Positions 11,872 through 23,434 of a stretch of DNA of 64,000 bases are shown in pieces. The notes beneath the pieces were generated by a model. That model saw only the letters and a list, made by a program, of their open reading frames with translations, did not search any database and was not told where the DNA came from. This DNA comes from Lolium rigidum. Taxonomy: Eukaryota; Streptophyta; Magnoliopsida; Poales; Poaceae. Location of the stretch: positions 346,781,617-346,845,616 of the forward strand of contig NC_061513.1 in NCBI RefSeq assembly GCF_022539505.1, written 5' to 3'. The position numbers were made by a program, and so were the translations under genes. How positions within the stretch are numbered: position 1 is the first letter of the stretch; each line of letters begins with the position of its first letter.

Positions 11872-12515
11872 TCATTGAGGACTTCTATTAGCATCATCAA
11901 TAACACGTTGAAATTTGGCAATCTCCTTGATTGAATCTTGTGTACTCTTGGTCAACATATCAGCTACAGATCTTAAAGCAGCAATACCATGTCTTTTATA
12001 AAGTACAGCCTTGAGATATTTACTGTTTGATGAAAGGAATGGTCTAGGTTGACGGCTATGAGAGGATGCATCGGAAGAAAGATCAGAACTTTTTGTGGGC
12101 CTCTCTTCGATGAAGATTGCTTCATCACAACTGCATTCTAATAATAATGCAAAAAGAGTTAAACGATGAACTATGCAAACATGTATTAAGCATTGTCGAT
12201 ATGAGATAGTCACAAGTACTAAGCACAGACTTACATTATATCGTTGCATAGGCTCACCCCGGAACCTTTTTTGCGCTCTATCTTCTACTAAGGACTTCTT
12301 CATTACACCTGCATTCTAGTAATATTGCAACATAGTTACAACAGTGAACTATTCAAACATTTATTATGCAATGTAGATATAAGATAATAACAAGTTCCAT
12401 AAATAAGACAATGTATGGAACTTGTACTAAGCACAGACTTACATCATAATGTTGCACGTGGTCGCTTTGGCGACTATCTTCTAATGATGACTCGCTTCAT
12501 TAAAACTACATTCCG
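11872..12515 (-). CDS. CACTA-internal gene of unknown function with duplicated exons
   Basis: On the minus strand a coding-like terminal exon (about 12135 down to 11872) ends with residues IAKFQRVIDDANRSPQ and a stop. Upstream lie two related short exons, about 12310-12236 and 12515-12440. Each ends in the same donor context, with AAT or GAT followed by GTAAGTCTGTGC, and shares an ATGAAG...TAGAAGATAG core, so they are tandem copies of one exon with its intron. The intron between about 12235 and 12136 has GT and TTAG borders. The terminal exon encodes a Ser-rich stretch followed by a probable helical segment. I do not recognise the family. Its position beside the left array and inside the transposon suggests an accessory CACTA protein, but this is unproven. 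Confidence 0.35.
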
Positions 12516-14036
12516 GTAATATTGCAAACATAGTTACAACAATTAACTATTCAAACATGTATTATGCAATGTAGAGATCAGATAACAACATGTAGCGAGA
12601 AATAAGCACAAGATAAGATAAGATGCATGTACTAAGCACATACGGCTCGCTGCGAGTCCTTCTCTTGCGTGCACTAGTCGTGGTCGACATGCCTGTCATT
12701 TTAGGTTCAGCCATCAAGTGAAATGCTAATCCTCCTGCTCCATTGTCCTTAATCTGTGTTTAGATATCACATTTAAGACCAAGTCAGCTGGTTTCAAATA
12801 ACAAAAAACATGAGCTGCCAAATGAATAAGCCAATATTTACCAGATATCAGATTAAAACCAACTAGATGTTGCTTTTCATGAGATACGAATTTCAGACAT
12901 TCAGATTTAGAGTAGGGTAATGGCAAGGTTTTCCACATAAAGTAAACTGGCATTAAGAATGACCAAATGTCAGGTTCAAATCACCTTCGCAGTTGCTCCA
13001 AGACAAGCATATCAAATAGGCAGAAACATAGTAAAACATGAATGGCATTGCTATGGCAGGGTTCCAAGTGTTAATCTCTTGCATAAGGAACAATGCATAT
13101 AGGTTATAGATAATAACGGAAGTAAACTGCCAAAATTACCAACCAAGAACTCAGATTCCAACCTTACCTAGCGTCCCCGCTGTTAATGTTGGATATTCTA
13201 ATAAGTGGTTCGCATGATCAATCCCTAGGAAAAATAACATTGACAAGTTAGTCTACGATAATACAAAGACCAGATATGCACGCAGCAATAACTATACAAG
13301 GCTGTGCGACAGGAGCATTCATGGAAAAAAATAGCTATAAGCTAAAGACGAGGTATAAGAGCAAGCAGATTGGAAATGCACATAGCATGATTATAAAAGC
13401 GAGTGTGAGAATAGCGAGGCACGAGAAAACAGCTAGCGGCTAGCGGTGAGCTAATGACGTGGTATAAGAACAACCAGATTGGAAATGCCCATAGCATGAC
13501 TATAAAAGGAATAGCATGCAGTACAAAAACAGTTGGCAGCAAATGAATGGGTATAAGGCTATAAGTATGTGGATGCACACAGGTGTCAGTAGAATGAACA
13601 GGATGGTAGCGACCGGATAATGCTTTTGTACTGTACAATATTTAAATGAACTTCATGCGAAGTAACACATCAAGAAAGTTAATGGCATATGAGCAAATAA
13701 CTACACAAAACATGGCTAAAGAAACACCGCGATCTAACGGGCCAGCGTACTAACCAAGCTGCGGCGGGGTGGACGGGGGCGGCAACTTGCATTCCAGCGG
13801 CGGCGAACGCGGGAGACGATGAGTCGACCCTGTTTCAGTAGAAGCGGGCGTTAGTGAAGCAGATCTGGTTGGCTGGCAAGGGATTCGATGAAGTTGATAC
13901 AGCCGCTGCGCCGAGCTAGTCGGTGGAATAGATCGGCTTCTGTGGAGGGGGGGCCCCGGTGAAGTAGACCCGGTTCCGTTGGAGAGGATCCGGTGCGTCG
14001 ACAGGAAAGGCGTTGATTGCTATGCTGTGGATGAGG
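12516..14036. other. CACTA internal spacer
   Basis: No convincing gene. It contains a direct repeat of about 65 bp at roughly 13336-13402 and 13447-13512 (shared core GAGGTATAAGA / CAGATTGGAAATGC), and a GC-rich start at about 13740. The minus-strand gene at 11.9-12.5 kb probably has its upstream exons or promoter here, since the GC content rises sharply between 13740 and 14240. Confidence 0.4.
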
Positions 14037-14140
14037 TCGGCGGTGAAGCAGATCCGTCGGTGGAGAGGTCGGCGTTGAAGCAGATCCGTCGGTGGCGAGG
14101 TCGGCGGTGAAGCGGATCCGTCGGTGGCGAGGGCGGCGGG
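14037..14140. repeat. 32-bp tandem repeat, 3 copies
   Basis: GATCCGTCGGTGG recurs at 14051, 14083 and 14115, a period of 32 bp, in a GC-rich stretch. Confidence 0.85.
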
Positions 14141-14603
14141 GAGCGGATCGGGTGGGTGGACAGCCAACACGATAAGGCTACGCTGTGGAGGAGTATGCCG
14201 GCGGCGAAGCAAATCTAGTACTGTAGAGAGTCAGAGCTTTGGCGTGTGAGAGTATTTTTGAGCTAATGGGGCGAATGGTTGGTGGGTGGGTGTGGGCCTG
14301 TGGGGAGGGTTCGGGATCTAGGCAAGATATTTCATTGTTACCGAATGAGCCCTCCATGGTCGGTGGGTTAAAAGGGTAAAACTGGTCACGGGATTTTCGA
14401 ATGGATTCGGCGGGATGATTTGGCGCGGGGCCGAAATTTTCAGTTTCAAGCTACGAGCATAACGACAAAAATAATGTTCTTCCCCAGGGAGCTCTCCTCT
14501 TCCCTTTCTCTCTCGAGTCTCTCTCACTCCCCCGGCTCCTCTCCCCCTTCTCTCCGGCGGCCTCGCCGGCCGGAGACGAGGCCGACTTCTCTCGTATATC
14601 GTA
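14141..14603. other. GC-rich spacer, promoter-like
   Basis: A mixed stretch with a CT-rich tract at about 14480-14555 (CTCTCTCGAGTCTCTCTCAC), as often seen in plant 5' leaders. No long frame is convincing on either strand. Confidence 0.3.
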
Positions 14604-14731
14604 CACCCTCCGAACTAAATTAATTGATTCAACTTTCCTTAGACGTGTATGTATCTAGAGTAAAAACATGTGTGGGTACATCCATATTTAGATAAGCAAA
14701 GTTGAGTCGGCTAATTTGGATCCGAGGGAGT
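14604..14731. mobile_element. Stowaway MITE
   Basis: A segment of about 128 bp between TA dinucleotides (14602-14603 and 14732-14733), with terminal inverted repeats near CCCTCCGAACTAAATT and its complement AATTTGGATCCGAGGG. The centre holds the TGTATCTAGA-type arms common in Triticeae Stowaway elements. Confidence 0.85.
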
Positions 14732-14783
14732 TAGTGTTGTTGTAAGCTTAGATCCGAGTGTTTCCCATGAGCGGAATGGCGCA

Positions 14784-15164
14784 ATGGAGTCGGGGATCTC
14801 GTCATCGGCTTCGGATCCGGCCTATGGTGAATCCGGCGGATCGGATCCGGCGGATCTTGCCGGCCAAACCCCGATCTGGTGCCATCAAGGTGATGGTGCT
14901 AACGGTGAGGCTTGCTTTGGTCAGTGCTTCAGATCTGGCCAACGGGGAAGTCAAGCTGCTAACGTTCACAAGCTCGGGGCATACGACGGCGTCCTCCGTC
15001 TTGCCCGTGAACATCTTGGCCTTTCAGCGGCCCTTCTCAGAGCCAATATGCCGTTGCTGAGGCCATTCTTCTCCTTCGTCCCGGCGACTACCGGCGACAC
15101 CGTCCCAAGTGGTGCGTCCCCGGCGACGGAGTTCTTTGGAAAGGATGCGGAGCCAGAGATCTGA
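14784..15164 (+). CDS. GC-rich coding-like fragment, possible captured gene piece
   Basis: A plus-strand frame of 126 codons that is GC-rich, unlike its surroundings. It runs from a Ser/Gly/Asp-rich start to residues VLRLAREHLGLSAALLRANM and ends GKDAEPEI before a stop. About 130 bp of T-rich sequence resembling a 3' untranslated region follows. I do not recognise the protein. A captured host gene fragment inside the CACTA is possible, but the frame could also be chance, because two other frames are partly open here. Confidence 0.25.
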   Translation: MESGISSSASDPAYGESGGSDPADLAGQTPIWCHQGDGANGEACFGQCFRSGQRGSQAANVHKLGAYDGVLRLAREHLGLSAALLRANMPLLRPFFSFVPATTGDTVPSGASPATEFFGKDAEPEI

Positions 15165-15301
15165 TGTGCGGTCCAGAAGGACTCGATTGATTTTCTTCTA
15201 TATGTTTTGGGGTCCTTTTTGTAAAGTTGCAGGTCCTATTAGTTATTGTCTAGTTCTTTTGGACCTCTATGTAATTTTTTGGACTAGTTTCCATTTGCAA
15301 C

Positions 15302-15735
15302 GATAAACTTGAATTTTGACAAGTTCACGGGAAAAAAATTCTTTGCACATATGGCCTATCATGTATGAACATTCTTAAGATTTAAACTAATATATGTAAT
15401 GGCCAGCACTTGCGCAAGGGGCTCGTCTAGTGCGCACTAGTTTCCATTAGCACCGATAAATTTGAATCTTGACAAGTTCTTGGAAGAAAAAATTGATTCA
15501 CATATAGCCTATCATGTATGAACATTATTGGGATTCAAACTATACATAGATGGCCAACACGTGTGCAAGGGGTCCTCTAATGTGCACTAGTTTCAATTTG
15601 CACTGATAAATTTGAATCTTTACAAGTTCTCGGAAAAAAATTGCTTCACACATATGCCCTATCATGTATGAACATTATTGGGATTCATATTATATATAGA
15701 TGGCCAACACTTGTGCAAGGGGTCCTCTAATTCTT
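15302..15735. repeat. ~150-bp direct repeat, three copies, related to the telomere-motif array
   Basis: The landmark GATAAA(C/T)TTGAAT recurs at 15302, 15455 and 15605. Each copy continues with a GACAAGTTC-type block, CCTATCATGTATGAACATT and AAGGGG(T/C)(C/T)CGTCTAR-type ends. The same GATAAATT..TTGAATTTTGACAAGTTC block is part of every 0.6-kb unit downstream, so this looks like the simpler ancestral unit. Confidence 0.8.
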
Positions 15736-18641
15736 GGGGATTTCAATCTCTCTCTCTCTCTCTCTCGATCTATCGTTGGTGGCCATAACAACACACATAT
15801 GCATGCACTTTATGCGCAAAGGCGCGGGTGCCTCTAATAATTCATGTGTGTGCGTATATTTGAACATATTCTTGGGGATTTCAATCTCCTATCTCTCGAT
15901 CTATATATCGTTAGTGGCCAAGAAACACACTTATATATATATATGCATGCACTTTATGCGCAAAGGCGCGGGTGCCTCTAATAATGTGTGTGTGCACTCG
16001 ATCGATGATCCCTAAACCTTAAACCCTAAAACCCTAATCGCTAATCCCTAATTATACCCTAAACATACACCCTAAACACCCTAAACACTAATCCCTAAAC
16101 CCTAGACCCTAAACCCTAAACACTACACCCTAAACCCTAAACGCTAAACCCTAACCCTAGACCCTAAACCCTAAACACTAAACCCCAAACCCCAAACCCT
16201 AAACCCTAGACCCTAAACCCTAATTAACCCTAACCCTAACCCTAAGACCCTAGCTAGATAACCCTAAACCCTAAACCCTAATTAAACCCTACATATATAT
16301 ATAGGCCAACGACACTTCATTGCGCATCAAGCGAGCGACCAACTAATTAGCGCTGATAAATTAATTAACTTGAATTTTGACAAGTTCTCTCGAATGAAAA
16401 CACATTTGATTAAGTTGCCTCATAATATATATACAATTAGTGTGCATGCGCGCATTTCATACCTTGCACATATCATTCGTGCATATATTTCAATATATAT
16501 CTGAACATATTCTTGGGGATATATATATTTCAATCTCTCTCTCGATCTATATATCGTTGGTGGCCAAAAAACACACTTATATACGCATGCAATTTATGCG
16601 CAAAGGCGCGGGTGCCTCTAATATGTGTGCACTCGATCGATGATCCCTAAACCTTAAACCCTAAAACCCTAATCCCTAATCCCTAATTATACCCTAAACA
16701 TACATACTAAACACCCTAAACACTAAACCCTAAACCCTAAACCCTAAACCCTAAACCCTAAACCCTAAACCCTAAACCCTAAACCCTAAACCCTAAACCC
16801 TAAACACTAAACCCTAAACCCTAACCCTAGACCCTAAACCCTAAACCCCAAAACCTAAACCCTAAACCCTAGACCCTAAACCCTAAACCCTAATTAACCC
16901 TAACCCTAAAATCCTAGCTAGATAACCCTAAACCCTAAACCCTAATTAAACCCAACATATATATAGGCCAACGACACTTCATTGCGCATCAAGCAGGCGA
17001 CCAACTAATTAGCGCTGATAAATTAATTAAATTGAATTTTGACAAGTTCTCTCGAATGAAAACACATTTGATTAAGTTGCCTCATAATATATATAATTAG
17101 TGTGCATGCGCGCATGTCATACCTTGCACATATCATTCGTGCATATATTTCAATATATATCTGAACATATTCTTGGGGATATATATACATTTCAATCTCT
17201 CTCTCGATCTATATATCGTTGGTGACCAAAAAACACACTTATATACGCTTTATGCGCAAAGGCGCGGGTGCCTCTAATAATGTGTGTGTGCACTCGATCG
17301 ATCGATGATCCCTAAACCTTCAACCCTAAAACCCTAATCCCTAATCCCTAATTATACCCTAAACGTACACCCTAAACACCCTAAACACTAAACCCTAAAC
17401 CCTAGACCCTAAACCCTAAACACTACACCCTAAACCCTAAAACACTACACCCTAAACCCTAAACCCTAATTAAACCCTACATATATATATAGGCCAACGA
17501 CACTTCATTGCGCATCAAGCAGGCGACCAACTAATTAGCGCTGATAAATTAATTAACTTGAATTTTGACAAGTTCTCTCGAATGAAAATACATTTGATTA
17601 AGTTGCCTCATAATATATATACAATTAGTGTGCATGCGCGCATGTCATACCTTGCACATATCATTCGTGCATATATTTCAATATATATCTGAACATATTC
17701 TTGGGGATATATATACATTTCAATCTCTCTCTCGATCTATATATCGTTGGTGGCCAAAAAACACACTTATATACGCATGCACTTTATGCGCAAAGGCGCG
17801 GGTTCCTCTAATAATGTGTGTGTGCACTCGATCGATGATCCCTAAACCTTAAACCCTAAAACCCTAGTCCCTAATCCCGAATGATACCCTAAACGTACAC
17901 CCTAAACACTAAACCCTAAACCCTAGACCCTAAACCCTAAACACTACACCCTAAACCCTAAACCCTAAACACTACACCCTAAACCCTAATCCCTAAACCC
18001 TAGACCCTAAACCCTACACCCTAAACCCTAAAACTAAACCCCAAACCCTAAACCCTAAACCCTAAACCCTAATTAACTCTAACCCTAACCCTAAAACCCT
18101 AGCTAGATAACCCTAAACCCTAAACCCTAATTAAACCCTACATATATATAGGCCAACGACACTTCATTGCGCATCAAGAAGGCGACCAACTAATTAGTGC
18201 TGATAAATTAATTAACTTGAATTTTGACGTACAAGTTCTCTCGAATATATGAAAACACATTTGATTAAGTTGCCTCATAATATATATATACAATTAGTGT
18301 GCATGCGCGCATGTCATACCTTGCACATATCATTCGTGCATATATTTCAATATATATCTGAACATATTCTTGGGGATATATACACATTTCAATCTCTCTC
18401 TCGATCTATATATCGTTGGTGGCCAAAAAACACACTGTTATCACCAGAATGTGACCAAGTCAGAGGTGGGCCGCGATCAAGATGGACGTGAAGATTGTAC
18501 GTGGAAGAAATACGTGAATCGGCCTTGTTTATCAAGTTTGGGCTTGTTAGCCCGTGTATCTTTATATAGTAGGTTACGTAGAGATTAGAGTTTGTCTCGT
18601 GCACGGTTTAGTGCACGCCCACATTAGAAAGTCCCCTGGAC

Positions 18642-18649
18642 TATAAATA
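18642..18649 (+). promoter_or_regulatory. Tat-A LTR TATA box
   Basis: TATAAATA, conserved in all four Tat LTRs (24431-24438, 29232-29239, 34236-34243), so it is probably the core promoter of the genomic transcript. Confidence 0.7.
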
Positions 18650-18756
18650 TGTATCTAGGGTTTATGGAATAAACAACAACCAACGTTCAACACAAACCAA
18701 TCTCGGCGCATCGCCAACTCCTTCGTCTCGAGGGTTCCTCCGGTAAGCACCATGCT

Positions 18757-18783
18757 GCCTAGATCGCATCTCGCGATCTAGGC
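18757..18783 (+). promoter_or_regulatory. LTR leader stem-loop
   Basis: GCCTAGATCGC, a 5-base loop, then GCGATCTAGGC: a perfect 11-bp stem about 110 bp after the TATA box. The same stem, with an altered loop, is present in both Tat-B LTRs (near 29347 and 34354). Conservation between sibling families suggests a function in the RNA leader, such as packaging or dimerisation, but this is inference. Confidence 0.6.
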
Positions 18784-19598
18784 GGCACGAGCCTGCCTAG
18801 TTGTTCATGCGTTGCTCGTGCTGAAGCCTTTTTGATGGCGAGCAACGTAGTTATCATAGATGTGTTAGGGTTAGCATTGTTCTTAGTATCATATGCTTTC
18901 GTAGTGCAACCCTTGCGCATCTAGCCGTCCTTGTACCTCATCATGGGTGCAGGGACGGCACCCCGCTTGATCATCGTTCGGTAGATCTGATCCGTTACGA
19001 TCGCTCCTTGATTCATCAAGGATTAGTTTAACATCTGCAATAGTTAGGCCCTACAAAGGGTTGGAGGATCCAGCGGCATGCAGGGTGTAGTTTGCTGCCC
19101 CTAGACGGGACGTTCCGAGGATCAACCTAGTGTTGGTTTTTAGGCCTTGTCTAGGGCTGGCTTACGATCACCGTGCGTGAGCGCGAGGCCCAATCGTGAG
19201 TAGGATGATCCGATTATGCGGTGAAAACCCCAGATCGTCGTGGATCTCATACGCTTTATCTTGATCAAGCAGGACCACCATATATTCGGCCACCTTGGAC
19301 GAATCATGGGTGGATCGGCTCTATGAGCCGATTCACAGGACAACCTGAGAGCCGATCGAGGCTCGTATTTAATGTGTACGTGGGTGCCCTGCAGGAAACT
19401 AAGCGAGGCATCATCCACACCTTCCTGACCAGGTATAGGTCAGGTGGCACGCCCTTGCAATTTGCATCGGCGCGCGACCAGGAGGCTTTGCGGGCCATCG
19501 CTCTGAGGGACTGGGGCCAGCCGCAGCCCTAGTTGTTCCCGGCTCTACGGTGTTGACCAGTCACTGCCCGCCAGTGGGTTTCTGACGTCAACACATTC

Positions 19599-19616
19599 TG
19601 GCACGCCCGGTGGGAC
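19599..19616 (+). other. Tat-A primer-binding site
   Basis: TGGCACGCCCGGTGGGAC begins five bases after the 5' LTR. It starts with TGG, complementary to the CCA end of a tRNA, and is identical in Tat-B at 30182-30199. I did not assign the tRNA. Confidence 0.75.
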
Positions 19617-19663
19617 CATCTTCAACATCCACGGCATCCACCACAGCGCCATCTACATCCAAG

Positions 19664-22432
19664 ATGGCGGAAGAGACTCCGGTCACTTATGAGGACCTCA
19701 CTGGCGAGCTCAAGAAAAAGTATGACGAGGCCAAGGTCCTCCTCGAAGCCGACCTCATCGGCTCTTTCCACAGACCCGCTCCCATGGCATCAGATGGAAG
19801 GGGTTCTCACCCGAAGGCGCGCTTGATGGAGTGGACCTATCCACCCCGTCAGAAGAACGCACCAGGTCGCTGCGTCAGGAGATCAACTTCATGGTGGCTC
19901 ATTCACTGCACCGCCACTCTGAGAGCCTGGTGAACACATTGGAGCGCGTCGCTCTTCGCGTGATCCAGGAAATCATGAGCCATCAGTACTCTCCGTCAGG
20001 ACCAGCTCTCGGGACGCATCAAGGAGAGCTGCCACTCCAGTCCCGTCCGCCGCTGCCATATGCATTGGCAGCACCAGCTGAAGTGCCGGCTACACCGGCA
20101 TTCGTCGTCTACAAGATCGGTGGTGACCCTAGTGACTACCAGTTCTTGGCGGAGGCGCCTAAGGAGATCCCTCAAGGATACGCGTGCACGTATGTGCCAG
20201 ATTGTGGCAACTGGCCACTCTCGAACCAGGCCACAACATCGGGGACTCCAGCGAAAACAGGAGGAGCGTCAGAAACAGAGCTCGAGAAGCAGACGTGGCT
20301 AGCCAAGTACGCCACCCCGACAAAACTCCCGAGCCCAGCTCCTGCAGTTGGCTCAGAGCCAGAAAAACAAGCATGGCTGGTTAAGTACGCCACTCCAACG
20401 AGCCTTCAGGGTTCAGCACCTTCAGCCATCACCGCGGATCAGATTTGTACGATTCTAAAAGATCAGTTCGGCATGATGCCGAAGAGGAAGGCGATCGGCT
20501 ATACCAAGCCGTACCCCAACGAGTACGAATTGATCCCACTACCACCCAAATATCGGCTCCCGGACTTCACAAAGTTCAGCGGATCAGATGGTTCCAGCTC
20601 CATCGAGCATGTGAGCCGATATTTGGCGCAGCTGGGCATGATCTCGGCGTCAGACGAGCTGCGCGTGAGGTACTTCTCACGGTCCCTCACAGGATCGGCT
20701 TTCGGTTGGTACACGTCGCTGCCACCGAACTCGGTCCGGACTTGGAAGCAGCTGGAAGAACGGTTCCATGAGCAATATCACTCGGAGGCTTCCGAGGCTG
20801 GCATTGCCGATCTAGCACAAGTACGACGAAGCGCGGGGAAACGGTGTCGAATACATCCAGCGCTTCAGGACCGTTAGGAACCGATGCTATTCGGTTCACG
20901 TAAGCGAAAAGAAGCGAGTCGAGTTGGCGGTGGTGGGTCTATCATCATCGATCAAGGACGTGGCCTCCCAAGCGGACTACCCGTCATTAGCGCACATGGT
21001 GCGAGAAGCTGTCGGCGTATGAACAGCGTCACCCGGATGTCTATCAGGACAAGTTCAAGCGCGTGGTTACCATGGTTGACGCAGGCGAAGATGAAGTCGC
21101 TACGGGAGAACAAGAGGTCGCGGTAGCTGAGTGGACTCGAGCTGCAGGTCCAGTAACCTGCAAATGGGTGAAGCCGCCGGGACCTCCAAGAGGATTCGAC
21201 TTCGACGTGACGAAAACCGAGCAGATTTTCGATCTCTTACTCGCGGAGAAGCATATAAAGATTCCCGAAGGCCACAAAGTTCCCACGGTGCAAGAGCTGA
21301 GCGGAAAGCCATACTGCAAGTGGCATAACACGTTCACCCACACCACCAACGACTGCAGGGTGTGGCGTCAGCAGATCCAGATGGCAATAGAAAATGGGCG
21401 CCTAATTTTTAACCAGTATGCCATGAAGGTCGACACACACCCCTTCCCCGCCGTCAACATGGTGGAGTTCGCCCACCTCGGAGGGTGCCAGCCTGATTTC
21501 TCAGCCCACATCAGCATGGTAGAGCTTGGACACCGCTCTGAGGAGGACGGGGATGAGGACAGCTGCTCTCGCAGCAAGGACACGAGGGGGCCGCTCCATG
21601 CGATCGGCTCCGTCAAGATGGCAAGCGCTACGTCACAGAGGGGGAAGTTAAGAACATAAGATATCAACGACCCCTCTCTGATCACCTCCTCAATAAGTAC
21701 GTGAGTCGGTATGATCAACGCCAGCGACACGGCGACGATGATGAAAGAGGCCGTCTGGCCAGAAACGACAGAAGACACCATCGGCATAGTCACGATGAGG
21801 AGCGGCGGGAGCGCCACGCCAGGGAGCAGGACGACACGGACAGGCATTGGGACTGCCCCTTCTTCAGACACTGCTGGGATTCAGGAATGAGCCGATTACC
21901 AACAATCGGCAACTGCCCAGAATGCAACCAGAAAAAGAAGGAGGCAGCCAACGTGTCTGTATTCGAGCGCCTAGGCCCTCTCCCACCACAAAACAGACGT
22001 GCTGAGATCCCTCGGTTGGAAGATCTCGAGGATTCGGAAGACGAGGGGGAAGACGAAGAAGATAGGTGTCACCGTCCAAGATGGTGCCCTGATGGTCTCA
22101 GCCATTCACAGAAACGCAGGGTTCAGCGATTGCGCGGTCTGGAAGAGGCCGAAAGGTTATATTTGCATACGCTGAGGAAGGCACGACCTGATTTGGCTGC
22201 GAAAGTCCAGCGGACCCTGGATGAAGAGGGACTGCCGCAAAGAAAAGAGTGGCGCCCCAAGCAAAGGAAAGCCGATGATGAAACATCGGCTGGCACAAAC
22301 ATGGTGCTCGTTCGTCCGGCAAAGTGTAGAGCTCCACAATTACACGGCGCACTCGAGGTAGACGACAGCAAGCGCACCAACGTGCTAAAGTCAGAGATTG
22401 GGCTGGTTTTGTCTACCGGCCTGGGCGAGTAG
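19664..22432 (+). pseudogene. gag: Tat-A gag, with protease deleted; frameshifted
   Basis: The likely start is the ATG at 19664, with the same MAEE start as Tat-B. The coding sense passes through several frames: 19664 to about 19780, then about 19780-20830, then about 20830-21659 with a further shift near 21015, then 21701-22432. The middle part carries the retrotransposon gag core, with residues YFSRSLTGSAFGWYTSLPP at about 20670-20730. The last part has a Cys/His cluster, CPFFRHCWDSG...CPEC, resembling a nucleocapsid zinc finger, and then acidic and basic stretches. It ends in LVLSTGLGE. The aspartic protease seen in Tat-B between NMVF and LVLSTGL is reduced here to a few residues. Gag would form the virus-like particle; the frameshifts mean this copy should not make it. 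Confidence 0.8.
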
Positions 22433-22448
22433 CAAGACTACGTCAATA

Positions 22449-22625
22449 AGCAACGTGGCGAGGCTGATCCTTGCGATCGGCCCTCCGAAACTGTTGAAGG
22501 GATATTACTAAACCTTCACCGAGCAAGCAACGTGGCGAGGCTGATCCTTGCGATCGGCCCTCCGGAACTGTTGAAGGGGTATTACTAAGCCTTCACCGAG
22601 CAAGCAACGTGGAGGCCGATTCCTG
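22449..22625 (+). repeat. 78-bp tandem duplication in Tat-A
   Basis: GCAACGTGGCG recurs at 22449 and 22527, with a partial third copy at 22604. Each carries GATCGGCCCTCCG. It lies just after the gag stop. Confidence 0.85.
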
Positions 22626-23434
22626 CGATCGGCCAAAATTATCCTCACCATCCATTCTGCCTGGGATCAACGTTTGACCCAACAGGGATTACCTGACGAG
22701 CCGATACCATCAATTCTCTTGACAGAATTGGCTCGGGGGGCACCTAGATGGATGATACTAAGCATGGGGGCCGATACACAAATCGGCCTAAAATTTTTAA
22801 ATTTTTACAGCCGATGCGCAGCCATCGACTCAAGAGCGGACTGAGACTCGGGGGGCAGCTCGCTCTGCTTTGGGAAGCCGATTTATGTGCAAATCGGTTG
22901 GCTCTGCATGATCAAGCCCAGGCTAATTCAGCTAAGTTACGCGTCCTCGTTTCTGTTTTTGCCTTGGCAAAGGCTCGAGGGGTAGCAGGCCTGGTAGATA
23001 TCTTGTTTGCTCTGTTTAGAGAACCGATTGGGATGCCATCGGCTGATCCTTCTTTGCAACTTTCTTCACAAAGGATGAGTGCTGAAGAGGATTTTCGAGT
23101 TTGGTTGGGAAAGTTCAAAGGTTTTCCTAAGAATCCTGCATTATCTGACCAGATTTAGAAGATCATCAGTTGAAGAAGGGAAGGGCGGATTTCAAAGGAC
23201 CGATGCGGTGCTATCGGCTCATTACGCATTGGCAAAGGGGACGAATCGGCAAAGTCAGTGGAAGAGGAAATCGGCTCAATTAAACTCAAAGGAATCGGCA
23301 AAATTGGAATTGGGGAAAAGTTCTCCATTGATTCGATAGGATTTCTTACATAAAGAGCTAATTGCTCTCAAAAGGGAGTACCAGGGGATCCATTGCCCCA
23401 TCTACTGCTACTGGCCCTACTCTAAAGGTCCTAT

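Larger units (their letters stand above)
18436..19593 (+). repeat. Tat-A 5' LTR
   Basis: 1158 bp, starting TGTTATCACC and ending GACGTCAACA. It has a TATA box, TATAAATA, at 18642-18649 followed by TCTAGGGTTTA. An 11-bp-stem hairpin lies downstream (18757-18783), and a splice donor-like CCGGTAAGC at 18741-18747. Compared with the 3' LTR, I see about ten differences by eye. Confidence 0.93.
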
